Part shown: in pieces, positions 34,217 through 43,052 of the stretch | Position numbering within the stretch: the first letter of the stretch is position 1 | Layout of the letters: the number at the start of each line of letters is the position of its first letter | Origin: an uncultured Prevotella sp. | Lineage (GTDB): Bacteria; Bacteroidota; Bacteroidia; Bacteroidales; Bacteroidaceae | Reading direction: 5' to 3' | DNA: 64,000 bases | Assembly: GCA_905233825.1 (NCBI GenBank) | Contig: CAJOFE010000001.1 | Span: 1 to 64,000 of the forward strand | Notes under the pieces: model-generated | The model's database searches: none | What the model was told of the DNA's origin: nothing | What the model saw: the letters and a program-made list of their open reading frames with translations, nothing else | Made by a program: the position numbers and the translations under genes

Positions 34217-34255
34217 GGTTAGTATGCCGCTACGCATAACGGCCAAAGGGTAAGT

Positions 34256-35776
34256 CTATTTGATGTTATCGACCCAACGGAACAGGCGGCTCCAGCGGAT
34301 GCCTCCTGAGAAGATGCCACGGTCGGGGTCGCTACTCCACCAGATGAAGATGGGCTTGCCCACGATGTGGTCTTCGGGCACGAAGCCCCAGTAGCGTGAG
34401 TCGGCCGAGTTGTGACGGTTGTCGCCCATCATCCAGTAATAGTCGAGTTTGAAGGTATATTTGGTAGCCGGCTGGTCGTTGATGTAGATCTTGCCGTCGG
34501 CTTTCACTTCCAGTTTGTTGCCTTCGTAGGCGCGTATGCAACGCTCATAGATGGGCAGGTTTTCGAGTGTGATATCGATGGATTCGCCCTTTTTAGGTAT
34601 CCAGATGGGGCCATAGTTGTCGCGTGTCCAGTGCATGTTGCCGTTCTGCGGATACACTTTGCGCCAGTCGTCGGCAGGTGGCGTGTTGTTGATTTCGATG
34701 CTCTCCACTAGGTCTTTGCGCTGCTCGAGGGCTGCTTTGGTAGCTTTGGTAAGAGGCATGGCGTCGATGACTGTGCGACGGCTAAAGCGGATGTCGTCGC
34801 CCTGCGAGCCTTTAGGGTAGCCCAAGTCTTCACAGGTGATACCCTGTTCCTCCATGAAGTCATCGGTGAGCACGGCACCTTCCTTGAATACGACGGTGTA
34901 GCCATATTGCACAAGGTCGGGTTCCTTGTTGGCCTTGCCGTCAAGATAGATGATGCGGTTCGTGATTTGCAGCGTCTGTCCGGGGAGGCCCACGCAGCGC
35001 TTCACATAATTTTCACGACGATCAGTAGGACGGGTGTCGATGTCGCCATATTGAGCCCAGTTGTTCTGGATGGCAGACTTGCCAGCTGCATAGATTTGGC
35101 TGAAGAAGGCCATGCGCTGTAGGGTAGGCATGGAGTCGAGCAGCTGCTCCATATTGTCAGGTATGGGGCCGTAGGTCTGCTCGTAGATTTGATAGCCCAG
35201 TCCGTAGCACATGTCGTAGTAGTAGGTCTGATAAGGACCTTCAGAACAGATGGTATCACCAGCAGGATAGTTGAACACCACGATGTCGTTCAGCTCGACA
35301 TGCCCCAGTCCGCTGACGCGACGGTAATCCCAATGGGGCCACTCGATGTAGCTCTTCATGCCACCAATGGGCAGGGTGTGCTGTGTGAGAGGAACGGTAA
35401 GCGGGGTCTGGGGAATACGCGGACCGTAACTCAGCTTACTGACGAAGAGGTAGTCGCCTGTAAGCAGTGACTTCTCCAACGACGAGCTGGGAATGACATA
35501 GTTCTGGAAGAAGAACTGGTTGATGAAATAGACGGCTACGAGGGCGAAGACGATAGCATCGACCCACGACATGATAAAGCGTACAGGACCTTCGCGGTCT
35601 TTCCACCAATGCCAGTTGATTTTCTTGGAGATATAGGCATCATAGATGAAGGGCACAACGATAAGTCCTAACCATGACTTCACCCAATAGAGGAATAGCA
35701 GGTAGAGAACCAGTACAATGATGAACTTGATCCACTGCCGCTTCATGTTTAGCGGCTTCTTTTCTTTCTTCTTCAT
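34256..35776 (-). CDS. lepB: Signal peptidase I
   Basis: This 506-aa inner-membrane enzyme removes signal peptides from exported proteins. Two membrane helices near residues 17-45 and 73-90 precede the catalytic Ser99 (VIPSSSLEKS) and Lys114 (FVSKLSYG). The C-terminal MMGDNRHNSADSRYWGFVPEDHIVGKP box is intact. The large insert between the catalytic boxes is normal for Bacteroidota. It lies 3 bp after dapB and 39 bp before the degenerate paralogue. Confidence 0.95.
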   Translation of the reverse strand: MKKKEKKPLNMKRQWIKFIIVLVLYLLFLYWVKSWLGLIVVPFIYDAYISKKINWHWWKDREGPVRFIMSWVDAIVFALVAVYFINQFFFQNYVIPSSSLEKSLLTGDYLFVSKLSYGPRIPQTPLTVPLTQHTLPIGGMKSYIEWPHWDYRRVSGLGHVELNDIVVFNYPAGDTICSEGPYQTYYYDMCYGLGYQIYEQTYGPIPDNMEQLLDSMPTLQRMAFFSQIYAAGKSAIQNNWAQYGDIDTRPTDRRENYVKRCVGLPGQTLQITNRIIYLDGKANKEPDLVQYGYTVVFKEGAVLTDDFMEEQGITCEDLGYPKGSQGDDIRFSRRTVIDAMPLTKATKAALEQRKDLVESIEINNTPPADDWRKVYPQNGNMHWTRDNYGPIWIPKKGESIDITLENLPIYERCIRAYEGNKLEVKADGKIYINDQPATKYTFKLDYYWMMGDNRHNSADSRYWGFVPEDHIVGKPIFIWWSSDPDRGIFSGGIRWSRLFRWVDNIK

Positions 35777-35779
35777 TTT

Positions 35780-36493
35780 TTAGAACTTAAACATGTCACT
35801 GATGGTAAGCAGTCCCTGATGCTCCTTAGTGTGTTCAGCTGCCAGCACGGCACCTAAGGCAAAGCCCTTACGACTGTGGGCATCGTGAGTGATGGTAATA
35901 AGGTCGGCATCGCTGTCGTAGCGTATGGTATGAATGCCAGGCACCTCGCCGCGACGGATATGGTCGATGCGCAGGTACTTTTTGTCGGTGGTATCCTCTT
36001 TCCACATTTCCTTACGGTCGATGTTCTCCACAATCTCCTCAGCCAGTGTGATAGCTGTTCCCGAGGGATGGTCGAGCTTATGCACGTGGTGCGTCTCTTC
36101 CAGCTCCACATCGTACTGTGGGAACTGGTTCATAATTTTGGCGAGATAGCGGTTTACAGCCGAGAAGATGGCAACGCCGATGCTGAAGTTCGAAGCCCAG
36201 AACAGGGTTTGGCCATTGGAGCATGCCTTCTTGACGTCGTCGCCGTGCTCCGTCATCCATCCTGTGGAACCAGAAACCACCTTTACGCCTTTGGCCCAGC
36301 ACTTCAGATAGTTGCCGTAGGCAGCCTGTGGGGCAGTGAACTCGATGGCCACGTCGGCACTGGCGAAGCGCTCGCTCTCGAACTCTTCCTGATTGTCAAT
36401 GTCAATGATACTCACAATTTCATGGCCCCGGTCTCGAGCAATTTCCTCGATCATCCTGCCCATCTTGCCGTAGCCGATTAAAGCAATTTTCAT
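35780..36493 (-). CDS. dapB: 4-Hydroxy-tetrahydrodipicolinate reductase
   Basis: This 237-aa cytosolic enzyme makes tetrahydrodipicolinate for lysine and diaminopimelate. It has the dinucleotide-binding start MKIALIGYGKMGRMIEE, the VSGSTGW loop, the catalytic block ELEETHHVHKLDHPSGTA and the substrate-binding Lys/Arg region. The ATG at 36493 is chosen because a -7 box lies at 36517-36524. It heads the lepB operon. Confidence 0.96.
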   Translation of the reverse strand: MKIALIGYGKMGRMIEEIARDRGHEIVSIIDIDNQEEFESERFASADVAIEFTAPQAAYGNYLKCWAKGVKVVSGSTGWMTEHGDDVKKACSNGQTLFWASNFSIGVAIFSAVNRYLAKIMNQFPQYDVELEETHHVHKLDHPSGTAITLAEEIVENIDRKEMWKEDTTDKKYLRIDHIRRGEVPGIHTIRYDSDADLITITHDAHSRKGFALGAVLAAEHTKEHQGLLTISDMFKF

Positions 36494-36516
36494 CCTAATA
36501 CGTATTAAAATCGGTG

Positions 36517-36524
36517 CAAAGTTA
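36517..36524 (-). promoter_or_regulatory. -7 box TAACTTTG of the dapB-lepB operon
   Basis: It lies on the minus strand, 24 bp before the dapB ATG, with AATTCATAATTCAT simple sequence behind it. Confidence 0.6.
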
Positions 36525-36610
36525 CAAAATAATTCATAATTCATAATTCATATTACTCAGTTTTTTGTTTTTTTATAGGTGTTCGTGACCCTTAGTTCAT
36601 ATTTTTTATC

Positions 36611-36618
36611 TAATTTTG
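36611..36618 (+). promoter_or_regulatory. -7 box TAATTTTG of the DUF2851 operon
   Basis: It is on the plus strand, 18 bp before the ATG at 36636, divergent from the dapB promoter. Confidence 0.6.
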
Positions 36619-36635
36619 CAGAAACTTACAAGTAT

Positions 36636-37934
36636 ATGGAGCAATTACTTCATTATGTATGGCGTCATAAGCTGCTGCCGTTGGGCGAATTGAAGGCCAC
36701 TGACGGGCGCAGTGTGGAGGTGATAGACCCTGGCTTACACAACCGCAACGCAGGGCCCGATTTCTTCAATGCAAAGGTGCGTATTGGAGGCACGCTGTGG
36801 GTGGGCAATGTGGAGTTGCATCTGCGTTCAGTTGACTGGTACCAGCATGGCCACGACCGTGATCCTCGCTATAACAATGTCGTACTGCATGTGGTCAGCA
36901 TTGCCGATACTGATGTACAGACTGAAGAAGGCTATTATCTGCCACAGTTGGTGTTACAAGTGCCCCCTCATATCAAGGAACATTACGAGGAACTGTTGCG
37001 TTGCGAACAGTATCCGCCTTGCTACCATATCATTCCTAACCTCAGTCAGCTGATGGTGCACTCGTGGATGGCTGCCTTGCAGACGGAGCGGTTGGAACAA
37101 AAAACCGAGGCTATCCGTGAGCGGGTTGAACGTAGCAACGGCTCATGGGAGGATGCCTATTTCCAGACGCTGGCCCGCAACTATGGTTTCGGCATCAATG
37201 GCGACGCTTTCGAGCAGTGGGCACAGACTGTTCCGTTGAGCGCAGTTGGCAAGCATCGTGACGACTTGTTTCAGGTGGAAGCCATCTTCATGGGACAAGC
37301 AGGACTATTAGACGAGGCCAGTATTCCTGAACGCTACCGTGCCGATGCGCTGAGCGAAGGCTATTTCACCCGTCTTCGCAATGAGTATCTCTACCTGCAA
37401 CACAAGTTCCAACTGCAGCCCATCAGTTATGTCGTGTGGCGATTTTTGCGACTGAGACCTCAGAACTTCCCACATATCCGCCTGTCGCAGTTGGCCAACC
37501 TCTATTATGAGCGACGTGCAAGCCTGAGTGCCCTGATAGAATGTGAGACGGTAGATGACCTGCGAAAGTTGCTTGACTCTCACGTTACTCCCTACTGGGA
37601 GACACATTATATGTTTGGCTTGGAAAGTCCAAAGAATAGCAAGAAATTATCCATTTCATCGACAAATCTGCTCATTATCAACACGGCCATTCCCATGCTC
37701 TTTGCCGTAGGAAGACATCGCCAGAAGGAGGAACTGTGTGACCGTGCCTTCGACCTTTTGGAGCAGATGAAGGCCGAACGCAACCACATCATCACCATGT
37801 GGCAAGAGTGTGGTTTGCCCGTGAAGACGGCTGGCGACTCGCAGGCACTGATACAGCTGAAACGGGAATACTGCGACCGCAAAGACTGCTTGCGCTGTCG
37901 CTTTGGATATGAATACCTGCGCGCTTCGCGCTAA
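36636..37934 (+). CDS. DUF2851 family protein
   Basis: This 432-aa cytosolic protein fits DUF2851: an N-terminal domain with [43 protein letters not shown]-like sequence (nuclease-like appearance) and a C-terminal end with a Cys pair, [18 protein letters not shown]. The function is unknown. The ATG at 36636 follows the -7 box. It is the first gene of a run with a thioesterase, DprA and QueH. Confidence 0.88.
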   Translation: [432 protein letters not shown]

Positions 37935-37948
37935 ACATAAAATGTAAA

Positions 37949-38359
37949 ATGATAAACGATAAGTATCATTTCGAGACAAGAATGGAGGTTCGCGACTACG
38001 AGTGCGACATTGAGGGTATCGTGAACAATGCCCAGTACGTTCACTATTGCGAGCACACCCGTCACCTGTTCCTGAAGCAGTGTGGCCTGAGTTTCGCCGA
38101 GATGCATCAGAAAGGCGTCGATGCTGTGGTGGCCCGTATGCAGCTACAATACAAGGTGCCCTTACACCCTGACGATGAGTTTATCTCGCGTCTGCGCTTG
38201 GAAAAAGAAGGCATCAAGTATGTGTTTTATCAGGACATCTTCTGTGCTTCCGACGAGACGCTGTGCTTTCGTGGGAAGATAGAGCTGGTGTGTCTAGTGA
38301 ATGGGCGTTTAGGCTCCAGCGATGACTATGATCGTGCCTTTGAACAATACATCCGATGA
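37949..38359 (+). CDS. YbgC-type acyl-CoA thioesterase (hotdog fold)
   Basis: This 136-aa protein has the 4HBT pattern VRDYECDIEGIVNNAQYVHYCEHTRHLFL. The usual catalytic Asp-x-x-Gly is present as DIEGIVNN. It would hydrolyse short acyl-CoA or acyl-ACP. Its stop overlaps the dprA start by 4 bp (ATGA). Confidence 0.88.
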   Translation: MINDKYHFETRMEVRDYECDIEGIVNNAQYVHYCEHTRHLFLKQCGLSFAEMHQKGVDAVVARMQLQYKVPLHPDDEFISRLRLEKEGIKYVFYQDIFCASDETLCFRGKIELVCLVNGRLGSSDDYDRAFEQYIR

Positions 38360-39483
38360 ACGAACAAGAGATATATTACACCATTGCGCTAACCCGTATG
38401 ACGGGCTTCAACTTCCAGACAGCGTTGCAGCTCTATCAAGAGCTGGGGGGCGGAGAGGCCGTCTATGAACATCGTAATGATGTTCGTGACGTGCTGCCTG
38501 ATTGTTCCGAACGTGTTATCACCGCCCTAAAGGACTGGAATTTGCCTCTAGCCCGTGCTGCTCAGGAGATGGCTTTCATTGAGAAGCATAAAATACAAGT
38601 ACTCTGCTACGGCGACGAGCATTACCCAGAGCGGCTGCAGGAGTGTTCCGATGCCCCTCTCGTGCTTTACTATATGGGAACAGCTGACCTGAATTGCCAG
38701 CACGTCGTGAGCATAGTGGGTACGCGCCGTTGCACCAACTATGGCCAAGACCTCGTGCGTCATTTTATGACAGACCTGCGCCAGTTATGTCCTAATGTGC
38801 TCATTGTCAGTGGCCTGGCCTATGGGATTGACATCTGCGCCCATCGCCATGCTCTCCAGCAGGGTTTCGACACGGTAGCAGTATTGGCTCACGGATTAGA
38901 CGAGCTATATCCTCCTCACCATCGCGACACGGCTAAGGAGATGCTCACGCATGGCGGACTGCTGACGGAATATATGTCAGAGACACGGGCCGACAAGATA
39001 AACTTCGTACGTCGAAATCGTATTGTGGCAGGCTTATGCGATAGTGTTCTTCTTGTGGAAAGTTCGATTAAAGGTGGTGGCCTCATCACGGCTCGCATTG
39101 CCCAAGGTTACGATCGTAGTGTCTTCGCTTTCCCAGGTGCTGTGGGAGCACCCGCTTCCGAGGGTTGCAACCACTTGATTCGCGATAATGGTGCTGGTCT
39201 CATTACCTCGGCTGAGGATTTCGTGCTGGCTATGGGCTGGCAGACGGATGTGAAGTTGCAGCAAGCGAAGAGTGAGGGAATAGAGCGCGACTGCTTTCCC
39301 GACCTCACCGACGAGGAGCAGCAAGTGGTGAAAACTCTCGATGAAATGGGCGATTTACAGCAAAACATCCTCTCCGTCAGGACTAATATCCCCATCAGTC
39401 AGCTTAACGCCATCCTCTTTCAGTTAGAAATGAAAGGGGTGGTACGCTCGTTGGCGGGGGGTAGTTATCATTTGTTGAGGTGA
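38356..39483 (+). CDS. dprA: DNA-processing protein DprA
   Basis: This 375-aa protein loads RecA onto incoming single-stranded DNA in natural transformation. The Rossmann-like core is clear: VSIVGTRRCTNYG, VSGLAYGIDICAHRHAL, VLAHGLDELYPPHH, FVRRNRIVAGLCDSVLLVESSIKGGGLITARIA and FAFPGAVGAPASEGCNHLIRDNGA. The C-terminal winged-helix tail is present. It overlaps the thioesterase gene and precedes queH. Confidence 0.96.
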   Translation: MNEQEIYYTIALTRMTGFNFQTALQLYQELGGGEAVYEHRNDVRDVLPDCSERVITALKDWNLPLARAAQEMAFIEKHKIQVLCYGDEHYPERLQECSDAPLVLYYMGTADLNCQHVVSIVGTRRCTNYGQDLVRHFMTDLRQLCPNVLIVSGLAYGIDICAHRHALQQGFDTVAVLAHGLDELYPPHHRDTAKEMLTHGGLLTEYMSETRADKINFVRRNRIVAGLCDSVLLVESSIKGGGLITARIAQGYDRSVFAFPGAVGAPASEGCNHLIRDNGAGLITSAEDFVLAMGWQTDVKLQQAKSEGIERDCFPDLTDEEQQVVKTLDEMGDLQQNILSVRTNIPISQLNAILFQLEMKGVVRSLAGGSYHLLR

Positions 39484-39515
39484 GGAGTGAGAGGTTAGAA
39501 GTAAAGATGTGAGAA

Positions 39516-40115
39516 ATGAAGAATAAGATACCTGCCATTATTGTCCCTAAAGGTTGTACTGAGGTGCTACTGCATGCCTGCTGTGCCCCGTGTAGCAGTG
39601 CCATTGTGGAGTGGATGCTGCAGAACGGCGTGCGCCCCACGATCTACTATTTCAATCCTAACATCTATCCCCGTCAGGAATATAACATCCGAAAGGATGA
39701 GAGTAAGCGGCATGCTGAGAGCCTTGATCTGCAGTGGATTGACGGTGACTACGACCATGATGCCTGGCGTTGTCGTATGACAGGTTTGGAACAGGAGCCT
39801 GAACGTGGAGACCGCTGTCAGCTATGTTTCAATATGCGACTACTGTCAGCTGCACAGAAAGCCCGAGAGCTGGGTATCTGCTATTTCACCACCACGCTGG
39901 CCTCATCGCGTTGGAAGAGCATCAAGCAGATTACCGAAGCAGGATTAGCTGCTCAGCAGGCCGTGCCCGATACCGTTTTCTGGGGGCAGAATTGGCGTAA
40001 GGGAGGACTCAGTGACCGTCGTAATCAATTGCTGCGCGAATATGGTTTCTATAACCAGCAATATTGTGGCTGTGAGTTCAGCATGCGCCACCTGCAGATT
40101 ACGAAAAAAGAGTAA
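39516..40115 (+). CDS. queH: Epoxyqueuosine reductase QueH
   Basis: This 199-aa metalloenzyme (formerly DUF208) performs the last step of queuosine formation in tRNA. The paired cysteine motifs LLHACCAPCSS and RCQLCFNMRL, plus the SRWKSIKQI segment and the late QYCGCEFS motif, match QueH. It follows dprA after a short gaggagtgagaggtt simple sequence. Confidence 0.93.
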   Translation: MKNKIPAIIVPKGCTEVLLHACCAPCSSAIVEWMLQNGVRPTIYYFNPNIYPRQEYNIRKDESKRHAESLDLQWIDGDYDHDAWRCRMTGLEQEPERGDRCQLCFNMRLLSAAQKARELGICYFTTTLASSRWKSIKQITEAGLAAQQAVPDTVFWGQNWRKGGLSDRRNQLLREYGFYNQQYCGCEFSMRHLQITKKE

Positions 40116-40154
40116 AAAAAGCTGAAAATAGTTGGTCGTTTGAAAAACTTCATG

Positions 40155-40162
40155 TATATTTG
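40155..40162 (+). promoter_or_regulatory. -7 box TATATTTG of the DUF4254-GT9 pair
   Basis: It is on the plus strand, 29 bp before the ATG at 40192; GTTG occurs near the -33 position. Confidence 0.55.
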
Positions 40163-40191
40163 CACATTAAATCAAAAAACACTTCAAAAAC

Positions 40192-40794
40192 ATGACATTT
40201 ACTGAGCAAGCAAACCGCATTTTCGTGCAGGCTATTAATGACTATCATCTCACTGACAATGTCGATACGCCCATTCAGAATCCCTACGGCCGCGATTCCA
40301 TTGAGTACAGTCTCTACCTGAAGTGCTGGATTGACACTGTGCAATGGCATTATGAGGACATTATCCGCGACCCTCGCATCGACCCTACTGAGGCTCTGGC
40401 CTTGAAGCGTCGTATCGATCGTTCGAACCAAGATCGTACTGATTTGGTGGAAAACATCGATTCCTACTTTCGTCAGACCTACAGCGATGTGAAGCCGCTG
40501 CCTGATGCACGCCTCAACACTGAGAGTCCTGCCTGGGCTGTTGATCGCCTGAGTATTCTTGCCCTGAAAATTTATCACATGCAGGAGCAGGTGGCTCGTG
40601 AGGATGCTTCTGATGAACATCGTGCCAAGTGTCAAGCCAAGCTCAATGTGTTGTTGGAGCAGCAGGTAGATCTCTCTACAGCCATCGACCAATTGTTGGA
40701 AGACATCGAGGCTGGCCGTAAGTACATGAAGGTGTATCGCCAGATGAAAATGTACAATGACCCCTCTACAAATCCCATTCTTTACAAGAAGTGA
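40192..40794 (+). CDS. DUF4254 family protein
   Basis: This 200-aa helical cytosolic protein fits DUF4254 (ECLIHLKCWIDTVQWHYEDIIRDP-type core; here YLKCWIDTVQWHYEDIIRDPRIDP, KRRIDRSNQDRTDLVENID). The family is usually found just before a heptosyltransferase-like gene, as here, which suggests a role in surface glycolipid synthesis. No catalytic motif is recognisable. Confidence 0.88.
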   Translation: MTFTEQANRIFVQAINDYHLTDNVDTPIQNPYGRDSIEYSLYLKCWIDTVQWHYEDIIRDPRIDPTEALALKRRIDRSNQDRTDLVENIDSYFRQTYSDVKPLPDARLNTESPAWAVDRLSILALKIYHMQEQVAREDASDEHRAKCQAKLNVLLEQQVDLSTAIDQLLEDIEAGRKYMKVYRQMKMYNDPSTNPILYKK

Positions 40795-40826
40795 GTAGTG
40801 AGAGGTAAGTAGTTTGAAGTTAGATA

Positions 40827-41894
40827 ATGAAGCGTAGCCGTCAGCATATTCTGGTCATCCGTTTCTCTGCCCTTGGCGACATCGCCATGATGGTGCCTGT
40901 GGTCTATTCGCTAGCTACGCAATACCCTGATGTGCGTATTACCGTGCTCAGCCGCGCCTATGCCCGTCCTTTCTTCGAGGATTTGGCTCCGAATGTAAAC
41001 TTCATGGAGGCTGATCTCAAAGGCGAGTATCACGGTGTGCGAGGTCTTAACTCCCTTTATCGCCGACTGGTGGCCAAGCAGTTCACTCATGTGGCTGACT
41101 TGCACAGTGTGCTGCGTTCCGATTACCTGCGTCTGCGTTTCAACATGGGACGTTTCCGTGTGGAGCACATCAACAAACATCGTCGACAGCGTCGCCGACT
41201 TGTGGCTCGTAAGAGGAAAGTCATCAAGCCGCTACCAACCTCTTTCGAGAACTATCTGAAAGTCTTCAGCCAGCTTGGTTTTCCGATTGATAAGATTACT
41301 TTCACCTCCATCTTCCCACCCGAGGGCGGAAATCTCAACATGCTGCCAGCCGTCATAGGGCCCAAGCGCTCGTGGGAGCAGTGGATAGGCATCGCACCTT
41401 TCGCTGCCCATCAGGGGAAGGTCTATCCACCAGAGAAGATGCAGCAGGTCATCAGCCTCCTGGCCAGTCGCTATCCCAAGGCCCGTTTCTTTCTTTTCGG
41501 CCGGGGTCAGCAGGAAGAGGAGACCTTTTTGCAGTGGGTCAGAGAACTGCCACAGTGCGTCTATGTGGGTCGCCATTTGGAGACCATGCACCAGGAACTT
41601 ATTCTCATGAGCCACCTCGACGTAATGCTCTCGATGGACTCTGCCAACATGCACATGGCCTCGCTCACAGGCACTCCCGTCGTCTCCGTCTGGGGCGCCA
41701 CCCATCCTTATGCCGGCTTCCTCGGATGGGGCCAGCATAAGGACAATGCCATTGGCCTCGACCTTCCCTGTCGTCCGTGCAGCATCTATGGGCAGAAGCA
41801 GTGTAAGCGCGGCGACTATGCCTGTCTGAACGGCATTACCCCTGAGATGATTACTGAGAGAGTCAACAAGATATTAACCACTAAAAACGATTAG
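40827..41894 (+). CDS. Glycosyltransferase family 9 (heptosyltransferase-like)
   Basis: This 355-aa GT-B enzyme would add a sugar to lipopolysaccharide core. RFSALGDIAMMVPVVYSL at the start, GIAPFAAHQGKVYPPEKM in the middle, and SMDSANMHMASLTGTPVVSVWGATHPYAGFLGW near the end are family motifs. A Cys-rich tail (LPCRPCSIYGQKQCKRGDYACL) is also typical. The gene follows DUF4254 after 32 bp. Confidence 0.93.
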   Translation: MKRSRQHILVIRFSALGDIAMMVPVVYSLATQYPDVRITVLSRAYARPFFEDLAPNVNFMEADLKGEYHGVRGLNSLYRRLVAKQFTHVADLHSVLRSDYLRLRFNMGRFRVEHINKHRRQRRRLVARKRKVIKPLPTSFENYLKVFSQLGFPIDKITFTSIFPPEGGNLNMLPAVIGPKRSWEQWIGIAPFAAHQGKVYPPEKMQQVISLLASRYPKARFFLFGRGQQEEETFLQWVRELPQCVYVGRHLETMHQELILMSHLDVMLSMDSANMHMASLTGTPVVSVWGATHPYAGFLGWGQHKDNAIGLDLPCRPCSIYGQKQCKRGDYACLNGITPEMITERVNKILTTKND

Positions 41895-41897
41895 TTT

Positions 41898-42059
41898 ATG
41901 AAAAAGTATGTGTGCGACGTATGTGGATACGTTTATGACCCTGCTGAGGGTGACGCTGACGGCGGTATCGCCCCAGGAACAGCCTTTGAAGATATCCCCG
42001 AAGATTGGGTATGCCCCATCTGCGGAGTAGGCAAGGGTGACTTCTCACCTGTAGAATAA
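41898..42059 (+). CDS. Rubredoxin
   Basis: This 53-aa cytosolic electron carrier begins [19 protein letters not shown] and has the second iron-binding pair in [17 protein letters not shown]. Both CxxC motifs that hold the single iron are present. It commonly serves oxidative-stress reductases in anaerobes. It begins 3 bp after the GT9 stop, so it may be read from the same message. Confidence 0.96.
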   Translation: MKKYVCDVCGYVYDPAEGDADGGIAPGTAFEDIPEDWVCPICGVGKGDFSPVE

Positions 42060-42086
42060 GACTTCAGTCTATAGTCTTTCCTAAAG

Positions 42087-42617
42087 TTAGAGAATTAAGT
42101 CGAGGGCGAAATGCCAGATTACGATGCCCGCTGTCACCGAGACATTCAGCGAGTGCTTCGTGCCCAGCTGCGGAATCTCCAGACAGCCGTCAGAGGCATC
42201 TATCACCTCCTGATGCACCCCCTTCACCTCGTTGCCTAATACAAGGGCATAGCTTTTCCCCCGTTCCGCTTGGAACGAGGGAAGTATTGTTGAACCCTCG
42301 GCCTGCTCCACGCTCAGCACCACCACGCCACGGTCTTTCAGCTCGCTGACTGCCTCTAAGGCACTCTTCACATAGCGCCACCTCACGCTGTCCTCAGCTC
42401 CAAGCGCTGTCTTGTGAATCTCGGCATGTGGCGGCGTGCCCGTGATGCCACACAGCACCACTTCCTCCACTCTGAAGGCATCAGCCGTACGCAACACCGA
42501 CCCTACATTGTGCATCGAGCGCACATCGTCGAGCACCACTGTCAGCGGCATCTTCTCTGCCTGTCGGAATTCTTCCACCGACAGCCGCTCCATTTCTATT
42601 GTCCGTAGTTTCCTCAT
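42087..42617 (-). CDS. TrmH/SpoU-family RNA methyltransferase
   Basis: This 176-aa protein has the SPOUT knot: VVLDDVRSMHNVGSVLRTADAF, VLCGITGTPPH, YALVLGNEVKGV and LEIPQLGTKHSLNVSVTAGIVIWHF. It 2'-O-methylates tRNA or rRNA using S-adenosylmethionine; the target is not readable. The start MRKLRTIE at 42617 is chosen because the longer frame upstream has no family sequence. A near -7 box (TACCTTCG, 42626-42633) lies so close that the message would be almost leaderless. Confidence 0.92.
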   Translation of the reverse strand: MRKLRTIEMERLSVEEFRQAEKMPLTVVLDDVRSMHNVGSVLRTADAFRVEEVVLCGITGTPPHAEIHKTALGAEDSVRWRYVKSALEAVSELKDRGVVVLSVEQAEGSTILPSFQAERGKSYALVLGNEVKGVHQEVIDASDGCLEIPQLGTKHSLNVSVTAGIVIWHFALDLIL

Positions 42618-42641
42618 ATTGCCTGCGAAGGTACAAATAAT

Positions 42642-42675
42642 AAATGAGCCCACCAAAAGAAGTGAGCTCATTTTT
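42642..42675. terminator. Terminator-like hairpin
   Basis: AAATGAGC (42642-42649) pairs perfectly with GCTCATTT (42666-42673), followed by T residues on the plus strand. It lies just upstream of the methyltransferase promoter and might end minus-strand readthrough from the TraB gene or plus-strand readthrough from rubredoxin. Confidence 0.5.
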
Positions 42676-42713
42676 CGTTTTTCAAAGAAATTCTTTCTAA
42701 AATATAAAGTACA

Positions 42714-42827
42714 ATGAAAAGGAAATACGAGAAACCGACCTGCAAGGTCTATGGACTGAAGTCGAAGTCCCAGCTGCTGCAGGCCTCGGCACGGCTTTAT
42801 AGCGAGACAACCACCCAGCAGTGGTAA
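42714..42827 (+). CDS. Possible 37-aa peptide gene
   Basis: The frame begins MKRKYEKPTCKVYGLKSK and ends SETTTQQW. Short peptides starting MK-K-Y-KP followed by a V-x-L-type segment are common in Prevotella and Bacteroides, usually unannotated. Their function is unknown. It is preceded by a hairpin and an A/T-rich stretch without a clear -7 box. It could be a spurious frame, but the start resembles that peptide class closely. Confidence 0.45.
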   Translation: MKRKYEKPTCKVYGLKSKSQLLQASARLYSETTTQQW

Positions 42828-42897
42828 TGTCGCTACCGCCCCTGCAGAAGAATGCCCCATGAAGACGCGGCGGAGATTTATTATTTCGGCCTTTGAA

Positions 42898-42963
42898 TTT
42901 GCGCGTACGCAAACAGTCATTTGCGCGTACGCGAACGGTTGTTTGCGCCTACGCAAACGGTGT
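42898..42963. repeat. Three in-phase 22-bp palindromic units
   Basis: Units begin at 42898, 42920 and 42942. Each holds TTTGCG-N4-CGCAAA or a one-base variant, followed by a 6-bp spacer. The array lies in the gap 42828-43052, which otherwise shows no gene, between the 37-aa frame and the converging TraB gene. Confidence 0.8.
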
Positions 42964-43052
42964 TTTGAAGGCATCTCGATCCCACTTCCTCCCATGTTGT
43001 CATCAGTAGGACATGGGAAAGATACACTTAGAAGCGCCTTTAGTTTCAGTTG

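Noticed and set aside
34216..34246. Start of the degenerate signal peptidase at the TTG at 34246
   Set aside because: The ATG codons at 34237 or 34216 are better; 34216 gives the usual MRKTIKF-type start before the membrane helix.
42618..42995. N-terminal extension of the TrmH-family gene by 126 codons
   Set aside because: The extension runs through a hairpin, the palindrome array and the 37-aa frame; family sequence begins at MRKLRTIE.
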